Below, piece by piece: positions 48,574 to 58,465 of a DNA stretch of 64,000 nt; position 1 is the stretch's first letter; every line of letters starts with the position of its first letter. The translations under genes and the position numbers were made by a program. The notes under the pieces are model-generated. The model was given only the letters and a program-made list of their open reading frames with translations. It searched no databases and was not told where the DNA came from. Source of the stretch: Streptomyces sp. BA2 (GTDB taxonomy: Bacteria > Actinomycetota > Actinomycetes > Streptomycetales > Streptomycetaceae); the NCBI RefSeq assembly GCF_009769735.1, contig NZ_WSRO01000002.1, positions 5,530,001-5,594,000 on the forward strand. The letters run 5' to 3'.

Positions 48574-49596
48574 ATGCTGATCGCTCAGCGTCCCTCGTTG
48601 ACCGAAGAGGTCGTCGACGAATTCCGCTCCCGGTTCGTGATCGAGCCGCTGGAGCCGGGCTTCGGTTACACCCTCGGCAACTCCCTGCGTCGGACCCTGC
48701 TCTCCTCGATCCCGGGTGCGGCCGTCACGTCCATCCGCATCGACGGTGTCCTGCACGAGTTCACCACCGTGCCGGGCGTCAAGGAAGACGTCACCGACCT
48801 CATCCTCAACATCAAGCAGCTGGTCGTTTCCAGCGAGCACGATGAGCCCGTCGTGATGTACCTGCGCAAGCAGGGTCCCGGTCTCGTCACCGCCGCTGAC
48901 ATCGCCCCGCCGGCCGGTGTCGAGGTGCACAACCCCGACCTGGTCCTCGCCACGCTCAACGGCAAGGGCAAGCTGGAGATGGAGCTGACCGTCGAGCGCG
49001 GTCGCGGCTACGTCTCCGCCGTTCAGAACAAGCAGGTGGGCCAGGAGATCGGTCGTATTCCGGTCGACTCCATCTACTCGCCGGTCCTGAAGGTCACGTA
49101 CAAGGTCGAGGCCACGCGTGTCGAGCAGCGCACCGACTTCGACAAGCTGATCGTCGACGTCGAGACCAAGCAGGCCATGCGTCCGCGTGACGCCATGGCG
49201 TCTGCCGGTAAGACGCTGGTCGAGCTCTTCGGCCTGGCCCGTGAGCTCAACATCGACGCCGAGGGCATCGACATGGGCCCGTCCCCGACGGACGCCGCCC
49301 TTGCCGCTGATCTCGCCCTGCCGATCGAGGAGCTCGAGCTCACCGTTCGGTCGTACAACTGCCTCAAGCGCGAGGGCATCCACTCCGTGGGTGAGCTCGT
49401 GGCCCGCTCCGAGGCGGACCTGCTCGACATTCGCAACTTCGGTGCGAAGTCGATCGACGAGGTCAAGATGAAGCTGAACGGCATGGGCCTCGCGCTGAAG
49501 GACTCGCCTCCCGGCTTCGACCCGACCGCCGCCGCTGACGCCTTCGGCGCCGACGACGACGCCGACGCCGGGTTCGTCGAGACCGAGCAGTACTGA
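48574..49596 (+). CDS. rpoA: DNA-directed RNA polymerase subunit alpha
   Basis: 340 residues, ATG with GAAGGAAAC upstream. The N-terminal dimerisation domain has [20 protein letters not shown]; the C-terminal domain (about 255-320) has [20 protein letters not shown] and [14 protein letters not shown] for UP-element and activator contacts. An acidic tail follows ([15 protein letters not shown]). rplQ follows after 114 nt. Confidence 0.99.
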   Translation: MLIAQRPSLTEEVVDEFRSRFVIEPLEPGFGYTLGNSLRRTLLSSIPGAAVTSIRIDGVLHEFTTVPGVKEDVTDLILNIKQLVVSSEHDEPVVMYLRKQGPGLVTAADIAPPAGVEVHNPDLVLATLNGKGKLEMELTVERGRGYVSAVQNKQVGQEIGRIPVDSIYSPVLKVTYKVEATRVEQRTDFDKLIVDVETKQAMRPRDAMASAGKTLVELFGLARELNIDAEGIDMGPSPTDAALAADLALPIEELELTVRSYNCLKREGIHSVGELVARSEADLLDIRNFGAKSIDEVKMKLNGMGLALKDSPPGFDPTAAADAFGADDDADAGFVETEQY

Positions 49597-49710
49597 TTTT
49601 TCTGCGGACCGGCTCGGGCTGGTCGCGCAGTTCCCCGCGCCCCTTCGGGGCTCGGATTCCGCTGACCCCGGTACCTGATACGGCCGGGGCAGACATCAAG
49701 GAGAAACACC

Positions 49711-50199
49711 ATGCCGAAGCCCACCAAGGGTGCCCGTCTGGGCGGCAGCGCCGCGCACGAGAAGCTTTTGCTTGCGAACCTCGCCAAGCAGCTCTTCGAG
49801 TACGGCCGCATCACCACCACCGAGGCGAAGGCCCGTCGTCTGCGTCCCTACGCGGAGCGTCTGGTCACCAAGGCGAAGAAGGGTGACCTTCACAACCGCC
49901 GCCAGGTGCTGTCCGTCATCACCGACAAGAGCATCGTGCACACGCTCTTCACGGAGATCGGCCCGCGCTACGAGAACCGCCCGGGTGGCTACACCCGTAT
50001 CACCAAGATCGGTAACCGCCGTGGCGACAACGCGCCCATGGCTGTCATCGAGCTGGTGGAGGCCCTGACCGTGGCCCAGGAGGCCACCGGTGAGGCCGAG
50101 GCGGCCACCAAGCGTGCCGCCAAGGACGCCGAGGTTTCCGAGCCCAAGGTCGACACGACCAAGGGTGACGAGGCCGCCGAGGAGTCGAAGGACGCCTGA
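49711..50199 (+). CDS. rplQ: 50S ribosomal protein L17
   Basis: 162 residues, longer than the usual 120-130 through an Ala/Glu/Lys-rich C-terminal extension (from about residue 125; [18 protein letters not shown]). The core has [20 protein letters not shown] and [20 protein letters not shown]. Near the exit tunnel. Last gene of the alpha-type operon, closed by a terminator. Confidence 0.98.
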   Translation: MPKPTKGARLGGSAAHEKLLLANLAKQLFEYGRITTTEAKARRLRPYAERLVTKAKKGDLHNRRQVLSVITDKSIVHTLFTEIGPRYENRPGGYTRITKIGNRRGDNAPMAVIELVEALTVAQEATGEAEAATKRAAKDAEVSEPKVDTTKGDEAAEESKDA

Positions 50200-50217
50200 G
50201 GCTCTGCCTTGCTGTGA

Positions 50218-50245
50218 GCGGGTCCGCCCTTCGGGGCGGGCCCGC
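50218..50245 (+). terminator. Terminator after rplQ
   Basis: 12-bp stem (50218-50229 with 50234-50245, one T-G pair), TTCG loop and a short CTTTCG tail. Confidence 0.85.
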
Positions 50246-50279
50246 TTTCGCGTGCACCTGGTGCTGAGAGGATGTTGGT

Positions 50280-51134
50280 GTGAGTGATGAAGTAGAGCCC
50301 GGGTTCGTGCGGGTGCGGCTCGACCTTTCGTACGACGGCAAGGACTTCTCCGGCTGGGCGAAGCAGCGCCAGGGGCAGCGGACCGTCCAGGGGGAGATCG
50401 AGGCCGCGCTGCGGACCGTGACGCGGTCGCAGGAGACGTACGAGCTGACCGTCGCCGGGCGGACCGACAGCGGGGTGCACGCGCGGGGGCAGGTCGCTCA
50501 TGTCGATCTGCCGGAGAGCGTGTGGGCCGAGCACAGTGACAAGCTGCTGCGCAGGCTTGCCGGGCGGCTGCCGCACGACGTGCGGGTCTGGAAGGTGGCC
50601 GAGGCTCCCGCGGGCTTCAACGCCCGGTTCGCGGCCGTGTGGCGGCGTTACGCCTATCGCGTGACCGACCACCCGGGCGGTGTCGATCCGCTGTTGCGTA
50701 GTCATGTGCTGTGGCACGACTGGGAGTTGGACCTCGACGCCATGAACGCCGCTGCCGAGAAGCTTCTCGGTGAGCACGATTTCGCTGCCTACTGCAAGCG
50801 GCGCGAGGGTGCCACCACCATTCGTACGCTGCAGGAACTGCGGTGGGAGCGGCGGGACGACGGGATCCTCGAAGCGACCGTGCGGGCCGATGCCTTCTGT
50901 CACAACATGGTGCGCTCGCTCGTCGGCGCCATGTTGTTCGTGGGCGACGGGCATCGGCCCGTGGAGTGGCCTGCCAAGGTTCTTGCCGCGGGAGTGCGTG
51001 ACTCCGCCGTGCATGTCGTACGGCCGCACGGTCTGACCCTTGAGGAAGTGGGTTACCCCGCCGACGAGTTGCTCGCCGCGCGCAGCAAAGAAGCGCGCAA
51101 CAAGCGGACGTTGCCCGGCGCCGGGTGCTGCTGA
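50280..51134 (+). CDS. truA: tRNA pseudouridine(38-40) synthase
   Basis: 284 residues from GTG with GAGAGGATG upstream. Catalytic aspartate D63 lies in [30 protein letters not shown] at the N-terminus and [11 protein letters not shown] near the end are family motifs. Isomerises U38, U39 and U40 in the anticodon arm of many tRNAs. The usual neighbour of rplQ. Confidence 0.97.
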   Translation: MSDEVEPGFVRVRLDLSYDGKDFSGWAKQRQGQRTVQGEIEAALRTVTRSQETYELTVAGRTDSGVHARGQVAHVDLPESVWAEHSDKLLRRLAGRLPHDVRVWKVAEAPAGFNARFAAVWRRYAYRVTDHPGGVDPLLRSHVLWHDWELDLDAMNAAAEKLLGEHDFAAYCKRREGATTIRTLQELRWERRDDGILEATVRADAFCHNMVRSLVGAMLFVGDGHRPVEWPAKVLAAGVRDSAVHVVRPHGLTLEEVGYPADELLAARSKEARNKRTLPGAGCC

Positions 51135-51164
51135 GCCCCGGCTGCCGGAACGCGGACTGCCGGA

Positions 51165-52013
51165 CTACTGCGGGGCGTTGGCCGCGGCGGAAGCCTGGGC
51201 CTCGCCCCGCCGCTGGATCTGACCGAAGGCGAAGCGGGCCAGGTCGTCGCCGACCGTGTAGACCTTGCGCTCCTTGGTCGTGACGTCCTTGTCGCTGGTG
51301 AAGCCGGACGTCGTGAAGTAGGCGTAGCGGCCGTGGGCGTTGTAGGTGCCGCGGCAGACCGCCGTACGGCAGAAGGCGGGCACGCCCTTGCCGGGCAGGG
51401 CGACGACCAGGCCTTCCTTCGCCTGTTCGTTGACCTTGGCGGCCTGGGCCGCCGTGTCGAAGACGGCGACGCCGACCGTCACGGCGATGTTGTCCTTCAC
51501 GTAGCTGGCGCGGAAGAGCTGCGTGCAGTCGTTCTTGGTGAGGATCGCGCCGAGCTTGGCCTGGGTGACGTCCGCGCACTTCTTCGTGCCGCTGGTGGCG
51601 CCCTTCTTGTAGACGCGGTCGCCCGAGGTCAGCGACTTGCCGGGGAAGAGCGTGTCGGCGCTGAGCGGCGCCTTGTCCTTCTTGGCGCTGGAGATGAACT
51701 CCTTGGGGTCCGGCGGAGGCGGCGGCGTCGTCTCCTCGAAGGACGGGCCGGGGTTCTCGCTCGCGCCGGGGATGTCCGCGGTCGAGGGCAGCTCGCTCGC
51801 CGGTTTGTTCGACGCGGTGGAGTTGTCGCTGTTCGCGGAGACGACCGCGACGGCGACGGCGGCCGCGACCACGACGGTGGCGAGCGCGCCGCCGCCGATC
51901 ATCAGCCATTTGCGGCGCCGGGTGCGCGATTCGGACGCCTCGGCGAGCGCCGCCCAGTCAGGGGTCCGCGAATCCCCTGGACCCCACTGAGGTCCCCCTT
52001 GCCCAAAGCTCAT
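51165..52013 (-). CDS. Single-pass membrane protein of unknown function
   Basis: 282 residues from the ATG at 52013 (MSFGQGGPQWGPGDSRTPDW); an ATG 9 bases earlier is possible. A cytosolic N-terminus with an Arg-rich stop (SRTRRRKW) is followed by a TM helix (about 36-60) and a Pro/Ser linker (FEETTPPPPPDP). An extracellular domain of about 170 residues has four cysteines (KKCADVTQ, KNDCTQLF, FCRTAVCRG). It resembles conserved streptomycete proteins of no known role. It is convergent to truA. Confidence 0.8.
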   Translation of the reverse strand: MSFGQGGPQWGPGDSRTPDWAALAEASESRTRRRKWLMIGGGALATVVVAAAVAVAVVSANSDNSTASNKPASELPSTADIPGASENPGPSFEETTPPPPPDPKEFISSAKKDKAPLSADTLFPGKSLTSGDRVYKKGATSGTKKCADVTQAKLGAILTKNDCTQLFRASYVKDNIAVTVGVAVFDTAAQAAKVNEQAKEGLVVALPGKGVPAFCRTAVCRGTYNAHGRYAYFTTSGFTSDKDVTTKERKVYTVGDDLARFAFGQIQRRGEAQASAAANAPQ

Positions 52014-52087
52014 GCGCCGCATCTTAGACGGGCAGTTGGGGATGTTGAGCGGGGGCCGGGGGAGGCGCCCGACCTAGCCTGATCCCT

Positions 52088-53299
52088 ATGAATACGGGCA
52101 AAGTAGCTGTTAGCGGGTGGTTGCTGCGGCCGGTGACCTGGCACGCCTGGGCGGCGCTCGGGGCCGTGCTGCTCGCCGCGGTCGTCCGGGTGGGGCTGAA
52201 GAGCTCGGGCGGAGGTATGGACAACGCCATCGTGGTGCGGGCGGCCGAGGCCTGGCTTGAGGGGCGTTCGCCCTATGCCGACCGGCACTTCCTCTATCTG
52301 CCGGGTGCCGTGCTCGCCGCGGTACCGCAGGCGCTGCTCCCGCAGTCCGTCGTGCGCTTCCTCGTCCCTGCGGGGGTCACGGCCTCGCTCGTCTTCGGGT
52401 GGGGGTGTGCGCTGCGGATCTACGGGGTGCAGTGGCGCAGCCGGTTCGCGGTGCTCGGGCTGCTCGCGCTCGCGGTGGGATTCGCGCCGTTCGGGCACCT
52501 CGTCAGCCTCGGCAACTGGACCGTGGCCTCGGCGGCCACGCTGCCGCTCGCGCTGCTCCTCGTGTGCCGGGGGAAGTGGGTGGCCGCCGGGCTTGTGATC
52601 GGGGCTGCCGTCGCCGTGAAGCCGCTGCTCGCGCCCGTGGTGCTGCTCTTCGTCTTCGCGCGGCGGTGGCGGGCGCTCGCGGACGCGGTGCTCGTGCCGG
52701 CGGTGGTGTCGGCGGTGACGGCGCTCGCGATGCCGGACCCCGCGGGGTTCTTCACCCGGACGCTGCCGTTCCTGCTGCGGGGCGACGACAGCTTCGTACG
52801 GCTCTACGAGGCTTCGCCCGCCGCTGTTCTGCCGCGGCTCGGGGTGCCGCAGGGGGCGGCTTCGCTGCTCGCCCTCGTGGCCGCGGGGGCGGGGGTGTGG
52901 TGTGCGTGGCGGCGCTGGCGGGGCGGTGGGGGGCCGCGGGAGCTGCGGGTGGTCGAGACGGCCGTGATGCTGATGCTGGCGGCCTTCCTGGTGTCCAGGC
53001 CGTCGTACGACCACTATCTGCTCGTCGTCGTGCCGCTGCTCCTCGCGGGGGCGCTCGTGCCGGGGGCGGCGGCCCGGGAGAAGTGGTTCTGGCTGGCACT
53101 CGTCCCGCAGATTCCGGGGTTCACCTGGCCTTGGCTCGAACCCGGCACCCGGCGGGCCTTCAAGGACTCCGTAACGCTGTGTGTGCTGGCCTTTACGGTC
53201 GGCCGCTCCTGTCTGCGCCCGAGGGTGGTTACCCTGGATGGCGCGGAACCGCCTGAGGCGGCGGAGTCGGCTGTGCCGGTCTCCAGGTCCGCGTTTTGA
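52088..53299 (+). CDS. GT87 (DUF2029)-type polyprenol-phosphate-dependent glycosyltransferase, likely mannosyltransferase
   Basis: 403 residues, ATG. About ten membrane helices. The extracellular loop MDNAIVVRAAEAWLEGRSPYADRHFLYLP matches the acceptor/Asp loop of GT-C enzymes; VKPLLAP and the late RPSYDHYLLVVVP are typical of GT87. Relatives add mannose to lipoglycans from polyprenyl-phosphate mannose at the outer face of the membrane. The exact substrate is unknown. The stop codon lies within the -35 of the rplM promoter. Confidence 0.75.
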   Translation: MNTGKVAVSGWLLRPVTWHAWAALGAVLLAAVVRVGLKSSGGGMDNAIVVRAAEAWLEGRSPYADRHFLYLPGAVLAAVPQALLPQSVVRFLVPAGVTASLVFGWGCALRIYGVQWRSRFAVLGLLALAVGFAPFGHLVSLGNWTVASAATLPLALLLVCRGKWVAAGLVIGAAVAVKPLLAPVVLLFVFARRWRALADAVLVPAVVSAVTALAMPDPAGFFTRTLPFLLRGDDSFVRLYEASPAAVLPRLGVPQGAASLLALVAAGAGVWCAWRRWRGGGGPRELRVVETAVMLMLAAFLVSRPSYDHYLLVVVPLLLAGALVPGAAAREKWFWLALVPQIPGFTWPWLEPGTRRAFKDSVTLCVLAFTVGRSCLRPRVVTLDGAEPPEAAESAVPVSRSAF

Positions 53300-53325
53300 C
53301 CCGTACGGGGCGGCGCGGGTACTCT
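53296..53325 (+). promoter_or_regulatory. Promoter of rplM-rpsI
   Basis: TTGACC (53296-53301), 18-nt spacer, TACTCT (53320-53325). The -35 contains the stop codon of the upstream GT87 gene (53297-53299). The leader of about 180 nt before rplM has no gene. Confidence 0.7.
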
Positions 53326-53510
53326 CGGGGATTGTTATGCGTATTGGTGTCGTCGTTCTCACGCGATGGGCACATACGTAGGTTCCCTGGAGCAGTTACC
53401 AGTGGCTCGCATACGGGCAGCGTCCCCGGCATTGTGAGCCCCAGCTGCATGATCGCTTCCTGGGTGCCGTGTGTCTGGACCCCATCCACTGAAGAAGCGA
53501 AGGCTACGAA

Positions 53511-53954
53511 GTGCGTACGTACAGCCCCAAGCCCGGCGATGTGACCCGCCAGTGGCACGTCATTGACGCTCAGGACATCGTCCTGGGTCGTCTGGCGACC
53601 ACTGCCGCCAACCTCCTGCGGGGCAAGCACAAGGCGATCTACGCCCCCCACATGGACATGGGCGACTTCGTCATCATCATCAACGCCGACAAGGTTCACC
53701 TGTCCGGCAACAAGAAGACTCAGAAGCTGGCGTACCGCCACTCCGGCTACCCGGGTGGTCTGCGTTCCGTCCGCTACGACGAGCTTCTTGAGAAGAACCC
53801 CGAGAAGGCCGTCGAGAAGGCCATCAAGGGCATGATCCCCAAGAACACCCTGGGCCGTCAGATGCTCTCGAAGCTGAAGGTCTACGCGGGCGACCAGCAC
53901 CCGCACGGCGCTCAGCAGCCGGTCCCGTTCGAGATCACCCAGGTCGCGCAGTAG
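53511..53954 (+). CDS. rplM: 50S ribosomal protein L13
   Basis: 147 residues from GTG with GCGAAGGC upstream. [39 protein letters not shown] and [21 protein letters not shown] are signatures. An early 50S assembly protein. Precedes rpsI by 42 nt, as in most bacteria. Confidence 0.99.
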   Translation: MRTYSPKPGDVTRQWHVIDAQDIVLGRLATTAANLLRGKHKAIYAPHMDMGDFVIIINADKVHLSGNKKTQKLAYRHSGYPGGLRSVRYDELLEKNPEKAVEKAIKGMIPKNTLGRQMLSKLKVYAGDQHPHGAQQPVPFEITQVAQ

Positions 53955-53996
53955 TTCCGGCCACCCCCAAAGACGTAAAGAAATCTGAGGAGAATC

Positions 53997-54518
53997 GTGG
54001 CCGAGACCACCGTTGAGCAGCCGGTCGAAGAGACCGAGGTTGTTGACGTCGAGCAGTACACCACCGAGTCCGAGGCGCCCGTCGAGGGCGAGTACACCTC
54101 GGAGTCGAACGCCGCGCGCTTCGGCGACCCGCAGCCGGCCGCCGGCCTGGGCCGTCGCAAGAACGCCATCGCCCGCGTCCGGATCGTCCCGGGCACCGGC
54201 AAGTGGAAGGTCAACGGGCGCACGCTCGAGGACTACTTCCCGAACAAGGTCCACCAGCAGGAAGTCAACGAGCCCTTCAAGGTGCTCGAGCTCGACGACC
54301 GCTACGACGTCATCGCCCGCATCTCGGGTGGCGGCGTCTCCGGTCAGGCCGGTGCGCTCCGTCTCGGTGTCGCCCGTGCGCTGAACGAGGCCGACGTCGA
54401 CAACAACCGTGCGGCCCTCAAGAAGGCCGGTTACCTCAAGCGTGACGACCGTGCGGTCGAGCGCAAGAAGGCCGGTCTCAAGAAGGCCCGTAAGGCTCCG
54501 CAGTACAGCAAGCGCTAA
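53997..54518 (+). CDS. rpsI: 30S ribosomal protein S9
   Basis: 173 residues from GTG with TGAGGAG upstream. Residues 1-45 are an acidic extension ([18 protein letters not shown]), common in actinobacteria. The core starts [19 protein letters not shown] and ends RKAPQYSKR, whose terminal Lys-Arg touches the P-site tRNA anticodon. A terminator follows. Confidence 0.98.
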   Translation: MAETTVEQPVEETEVVDVEQYTTESEAPVEGEYTSESNAARFGDPQPAAGLGRRKNAIARVRIVPGTGKWKVNGRTLEDYFPNKVHQQEVNEPFKVLELDDRYDVIARISGGGVSGQAGALRLGVARALNEADVDNNRAALKKAGYLKRDDRAVERKKAGLKKARKAPQYSKR

Positions 54519-54542
54519 TCTGCCTGCTTGTACTTTTCGTTC

Positions 54543-54573
54543 GCCCCGGCGGCACGTTGTGTGCTGCCGGGGC
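54543..54573 (+). terminator. Terminator between rpsI and glmM
   Basis: 13-bp stem (54543-54555 with 54561-54573, one G-T pair), 5-nt loop, then GTTCGTTTAT as a weak T-rich tail. Confidence 0.85.
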
Positions 54574-54629
54574 GTTCGTTTATCGGGACCCCGGTGACCC
54601 CCGGGGCAGAAGTCCGGAGGAGGACAGCA

Positions 54630-55988
54630 GTGGGACAACTCTTCGGCACGGACGGCGTGCGCGGTGTCGCCAACGCGGATCTGACGGCCGAGCTCGCGCT
54701 CGGGCTCTCCGTGGCGGCGGCTCATGTGCTCGGCGAAGTGGGCACGTTCGAGGGCCATCGGCCGGTCGCGGTGGTCGGCCGGGACCCCCGCGCGTCAGGG
54801 GAGTTCCTGGAGGCCGCGGTGGTCGCCGGTCTCGCGAGCGCGGGCGTGGACGTCCAGCTCGTCGGTGTGCTGCCCACCCCCGCGGTGGCGCATCTCACCG
54901 GTGCGCTGGGCGCCGACCTCGGCGTGATGCTCTCCGCGAGCCACAACGCCATGCCGGACAACGGCATCAAGTTCTTCGCGCGCGGCGGCCAGAAGCTGGC
55001 CGACGAGCTGGAGGACCGCATCGAGTCCGTGTACGAGGAGCACCGCACCGGTGCTCCCTGGCAGCGCCCCACGGGCGCGGGCGTCGGCCGCGTGCGGACG
55101 TACGACCAGGGCCTCGACCAGTACGTGGCGCATCTCCTCGGTGTGCTCCCCAACCGCCTCGACGGACTGAAGATCGTCCTCGACGAGGCGCACGGCGCGG
55201 CCGCCCGCGTCTCGCCCGAGGCGTTCGCCCGCGCCGGTGCCGAGATCATCACGATCGGCGCCAAGCCGGACGGCCTGAACATCAACGACGGCTGCGGGTC
55301 CACGCACCTGGACCTGCTCAAGGCCGCCGTCGTCGAGCACGGCGCCGACCTCGGTGTCGCGCACGACGGTGACGCCGACCGCTGCCTCGCCGTGGACCAC
55401 ACGGGCGCCGAGGTCGACGGCGACCAGATCCTCGCCGTCCTCGCGCTCGCCATGCGGGAGCACGGCACGCTGCGCGAGGACACCGTTGTCGCGACGGTCA
55501 TGTCGAACCTGGGCTTCAAGCTCGCCATGGAGCGCGAGGGCCTCTCCCTCGTGCAGACGGCCGTCGGCGACCGCTATGTCCTGGAGTCGATGAAGGAGCA
55601 CGGCTTCGCCCTCGGCGGCGAGCAGTCCGGGCACGTCATCGTCCTCGACCACGCGACCACGGGCGACGGCACCCTGACGGGGCTTCTGCTCGCGGCGCGC
55701 GTCGCCGAGACCAAGCGCAGCCTCGCGGAGCTCGCCGGGGTCATGCAGCGGCTTCCCCAGGTCCTGATCAACGTGCCCGACGTCGACAAGTCGCGCGTCA
55801 CGACCTCCGCCGAGCTGACGGCCGCCGTCGCCGAGGCCGAGCGTGAACTGGGCGCCACCGGGCGGGTGTTGCTGCGCTCGTCCGGCACGGAGCCGCTGGT
55901 GCGCGTCATGGTCGAGGCCGCCGACATCGACCAGGCCCGGTCCGTGGCCGGCCGCCTCGCCGATGTGGTGAAGTCCGCGCTGGGCTAG
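54630..55988 (+). CDS. glmM: Phosphoglucosamine mutase
   Basis: 452 residues from the GTG at 54630, with GGAGGAGGAC upstream. [14 protein letters not shown] starts the family. The phosphoserine is S104 in SASHN, metal is bound by HDGDADR, and GEQSGHVI (sugar) and [12 protein letters not shown] (phosphate) are intact. Converts glucosamine-6-P to glucosamine-1-P for UDP-GlcNAc and peptidoglycan. Adjacent to rplM-rpsI as in many actinobacteria. Overlaps the convergent DUF389 gene by 4 nt. Confidence 0.98.
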   Translation: MGQLFGTDGVRGVANADLTAELALGLSVAAAHVLGEVGTFEGHRPVAVVGRDPRASGEFLEAAVVAGLASAGVDVQLVGVLPTPAVAHLTGALGADLGVMLSASHNAMPDNGIKFFARGGQKLADELEDRIESVYEEHRTGAPWQRPTGAGVGRVRTYDQGLDQYVAHLLGVLPNRLDGLKIVLDEAHGAAARVSPEAFARAGAEIITIGAKPDGLNINDGCGSTHLDLLKAAVVEHGADLGVAHDGDADRCLAVDHTGAEVDGDQILAVLALAMREHGTLREDTVVATVMSNLGFKLAMEREGLSLVQTAVGDRYVLESMKEHGFALGGEQSGHVIVLDHATTGDGTLTGLLLAARVAETKRSLAELAGVMQRLPQVLINVPDVDKSRVTTSAELTAAVAEAERELGATGRVLLRSSGTEPLVRVMVEAADIDQARSVAGRLADVVKSALG

Positions 55989-56935
55989 GTCAGTCGGGCC
56001 TTTCTGGCCGTACGTTCATGCTGCCTGGCCCAGAGAATCTTCTGGGCCAGCAGTGTGAGGGTGCCGGCGAGGACGATGCCGAGCAGGTTGAGCAGGAGCT
56101 GCTCGGTGGAGCCCCACGCCTGCTTGTACTCGGCGTAGCTGAAGGCGACGGCGGCGTTCGCCGCGGCCGGGACCGTCGTCACGGAGATCGCCACGCCCAC
56201 CAGTGCGCCCGACTTGGCCGAGGTGAGCGAGAGCGTGCCCGCCGAGCCCGCGAGGACGGCCACGACGAACGAGAACCAGTCGGGGCGGTAGATGAAGTTC
56301 GTGTTCGGGCGCTCCGACTTCAGGGCGCCGTCGCTGAACAGGTTCATCGCGTCCATGAAGTAACTGAAGCCGACCGTCACCACCATCGCCGCCGCGAACC
56401 CCACCAGCAGCGCGATCAGTGAGCGCAGGGCAAGGCGTGGGGCGCGCTGGACGAGCGCGGTGCAGAACCCCGCGAGCGGGCCGAACTCCGGGCCCACCGC
56501 CATGGCGCCCACGATCAGGATCGCGTTGTCGAGGACCACGCCGCAGGCCGCGATCATCGTGGCCAGCGTGATGAAGGCCACGTACGTGATCGAGAGCGTC
56601 GACTCCTCGTGGGTGGCGTCGGTGAGCTGCTCCCACAGGACCGCGTCGGCGCCCTCGCCCGGGGCGTCGTCCGCGGCCTTGTCCGCCCGCAGGGACAGCG
56701 ACAGGTCGATGTTCTCCAGCGCGATCGAGCCCGACTTGTCGATGCCGAGGGCGCGCAGGCCGCCGATGAGCGTGTCGCCCGCCTCGCGGGCGACGTCGCA
56801 CATCACGACGTCGCCCGCGGGGGAGCGGGCCGCGCCCGGCATGACGGTCAGGTGCGTGGCGCCGACCGTTCTCTCGATCAGGCGCACCACGTCGTCCGTC
56901 TTGTCCGCCGGGGTGATCAGGCGCAGATGCAGCAT
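55985..56935 (-). CDS. DUF389 integral membrane protein
   Basis: 316 residues, ATG at 56935. Residues 1-100 are a soluble ferredoxin-like part ([18 protein letters not shown]). Then about six helices with [35 protein letters not shown] and [21 protein letters not shown], the DUF389 core. Function is not established for the family. It ends convergently with glmM. Confidence 0.85.
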   Translation of the reverse strand: MLHLRLITPADKTDDVVRLIERTVGATHLTVMPGAARSPAGDVVMCDVAREAGDTLIGGLRALGIDKSGSIALENIDLSLSLRADKAADDAPGEGADAVLWEQLTDATHEESTLSITYVAFITLATMIAACGVVLDNAILIVGAMAVGPEFGPLAGFCTALVQRAPRLALRSLIALLVGFAAAMVVTVGFSYFMDAMNLFSDGALKSERPNTNFIYRPDWFSFVVAVLAGSAGTLSLTSAKSGALVGVAISVTTVPAAANAAVAFSYAEYKQAWGSTEQLLLNLLGIVLAGTLTLLAQKILWARQHERTARKARLT

Positions 56936-56964
56936 GCGCGCAGCGTAGTCGGGGCCCCGGGCGT

Positions 56965-57963
56965 CTACAGCTTGCGCAGGCTCAGCCGCTGCACCTTGTG
57001 GTCGGTGCCCTTGCGGATGACCAGGGTGGCGCGGCCCCGCGTGGGGGCCACGTTCTCCAGGAGGTTGGGCTTGTTGATCGTGCGCCAGGTCGTGCGGGCG
57101 TAGTCCAGGGCCTCTTCCTCCGAGACCTGCGTGTACTTGCGGAAGTACGAGGACGGGTCCTGGAACGCCGTGGCGCGGAGCTTCTTGAAGCGGTTCAGGT
57201 ACCAGCTCTCGATGTCCTCCGCGCGCGCGTCCACGTACACGCTGAAGTCGAAGTAGTCCGCGAGGCCCACGCGGGTGCGGCCGTCCTTGCCGGGGAGTGC
57301 CGGCTGGAGGACGTTCAGGCCTTCGACGATGAGGATGTCCGGGCGGCGGACCGTGAGGCGCTGGTCCGGCACGATGTCGTAGATCAGGTGGGAGTAGACG
57401 GGCGCCGTCACCTCGTCCTTGCCCGCCTTGATGTCGGCGACGAAGCGGGTGAGGGCGCGGCGGTCGTACGACTCGGGGAAGCCCTTGCGGGACATCAGAC
57501 CGCGGGCCTCCAGCTCCCTGGTGGGCAGGAGGAAGCCGTCGGTCGTCACGCGCTCGACGCGGGGATGCTCGGGCCAGCGGGAGAGCAGGGCCTGGAGGAG
57601 GCGGGCGACGGTCGATTTGCCGACGGCCACCGAGCCGGCGACTCCTATGACGAAGGGCGTGCCCGACTGGGAGCCTTTCTCGCCGAGGAAGGTGTTGAGG
57701 GCGCCGCGCAGGCCGTCCGTGGCGCCCACGTAGAGGTTCAGGAGGCGGGAGAGCGGCAGATAGATGTCCCGCACTTCGTCCAGGTCGATGACGTCACCCA
57801 GGCCGCGCAGCTCCTCCAGCTCGGCGGCGGTCAGCGGAAGCGGCGTCTTGTCACGCAGGGCGCTCCACTCGGTGCGGGTGAGGTCGACGTAGGGAGTCGC
57901 CTCCGGCCTGTGCCGGTGGGCGCTCCGCGCGGTCGTCGGGGGTACGGAGACCGAAGAGATCAC
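56965..57963 (-). CDS. coaA: Pantothenate kinase, type I
   Basis: 332 residues from GTG at 57963. Walker [13 protein letters not shown] spans 107-118. The family markers [18 protein letters not shown] and VEGLNVLQP follow. Phosphorylates pantothenate, the first step in CoA synthesis, and is feedback-inhibited by CoA in this class. The gene is divergent from acpS; the two share a 100-nt region. Function in CoA supply fits the adjacent phosphopantetheinyl transferase. Confidence 0.97.
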   Translation of the reverse strand: MISSVSVPPTTARSAHRHRPEATPYVDLTRTEWSALRDKTPLPLTAAELEELRGLGDVIDLDEVRDIYLPLSRLLNLYVGATDGLRGALNTFLGEKGSQSGTPFVIGVAGSVAVGKSTVARLLQALLSRWPEHPRVERVTTDGFLLPTRELEARGLMSRKGFPESYDRRALTRFVADIKAGKDEVTAPVYSHLIYDIVPDQRLTVRRPDILIVEGLNVLQPALPGKDGRTRVGLADYFDFSVYVDARAEDIESWYLNRFKKLRATAFQDPSSYFRKYTQVSEEEALDYARTTWRTINKPNLLENVAPTRGRATLVIRKGTDHKVQRLSLRKL

Positions 57964-58024
57964 AGTCCATTGTTACGGCTGTTTGAACGGGCCGGGGGGT
58001 GGGGTGCGTCACCCCCTGCGGGGC

Positions 58025-58056
58025 TTGAACGGCCGGGGTGCCCGGGCTCGTAGGCT
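58025..58056 (+). promoter_or_regulatory. Possible promoter for a leaderless acpS transcript
   Basis: TAGGCT (58051-58056) lies 7 nt before the acpS GTG (58064), so transcription may start on the start codon. TTGAAC (58025-58030) is a -35 candidate with a long 20-nt spacer. No ribosome site is seen upstream of the GTG, in agreement. Confidence 0.4.
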
Positions 58057-58063
58057 GCTGCTC

Positions 58064-58432
58064 GTGATTATTGGGGTCGGAATCGACGTGGCCGAGATCG
58101 ATCGGTTCGAGGCGGCGATGGAACGTACGTCCGGGATGGCCGGGCGGCTCTTCGTGGAGCGGGAGTTGCTGCTGCCGAGCGGGGAGCGGCGGGGGATCGC
58201 CTCGCTGGCGGCGCGGTTCGCTGCCAAGGAGGCGCTGGCCAAGGCGCTCGGTGCCCCTGCTGGGCTGCGGTGGACGGACGCGGAGGTGTACGTCGAGGGG
58301 AGCGGGCAGCCGCGGCTCCGGGTGAAGGGGACGGTCGCCGCGCGGGCCGCCGAGTTGGGCGTGCGGTCCTGGCATGTCTCGCTCAGCCATGACGCGGGGG
58401 TGGCCTCCGCCGTGGTGATTGCCGAGGGATAG
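58064..58432 (+). CDS. acpS: Holo-[acyl-carrier-protein] synthase
   Basis: 122 residues from the GTG at 58064 ([19 protein letters not shown]); the upstream open frame is not family-like. The Mg/CoA site has D8 in GIDV and the [12 protein letters not shown] signature with its Glu. Ends [16 protein letters not shown]. Transfers the 4'-phosphopantetheine arm from CoA to acyl carrier proteins. Probably leaderless. Confidence 0.97.
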   Translation: MIIGVGIDVAEIDRFEAAMERTSGMAGRLFVERELLLPSGERRGIASLAARFAAKEALAKALGAPAGLRWTDAEVYVEGSGQPRLRVKGTVAARAAELGVRSWHVSLSHDAGVASAVVIAEG

Positions 58433-58465
58433 GCGCTGTTCGCGGCGCTGGGTGACACTCGGGGT

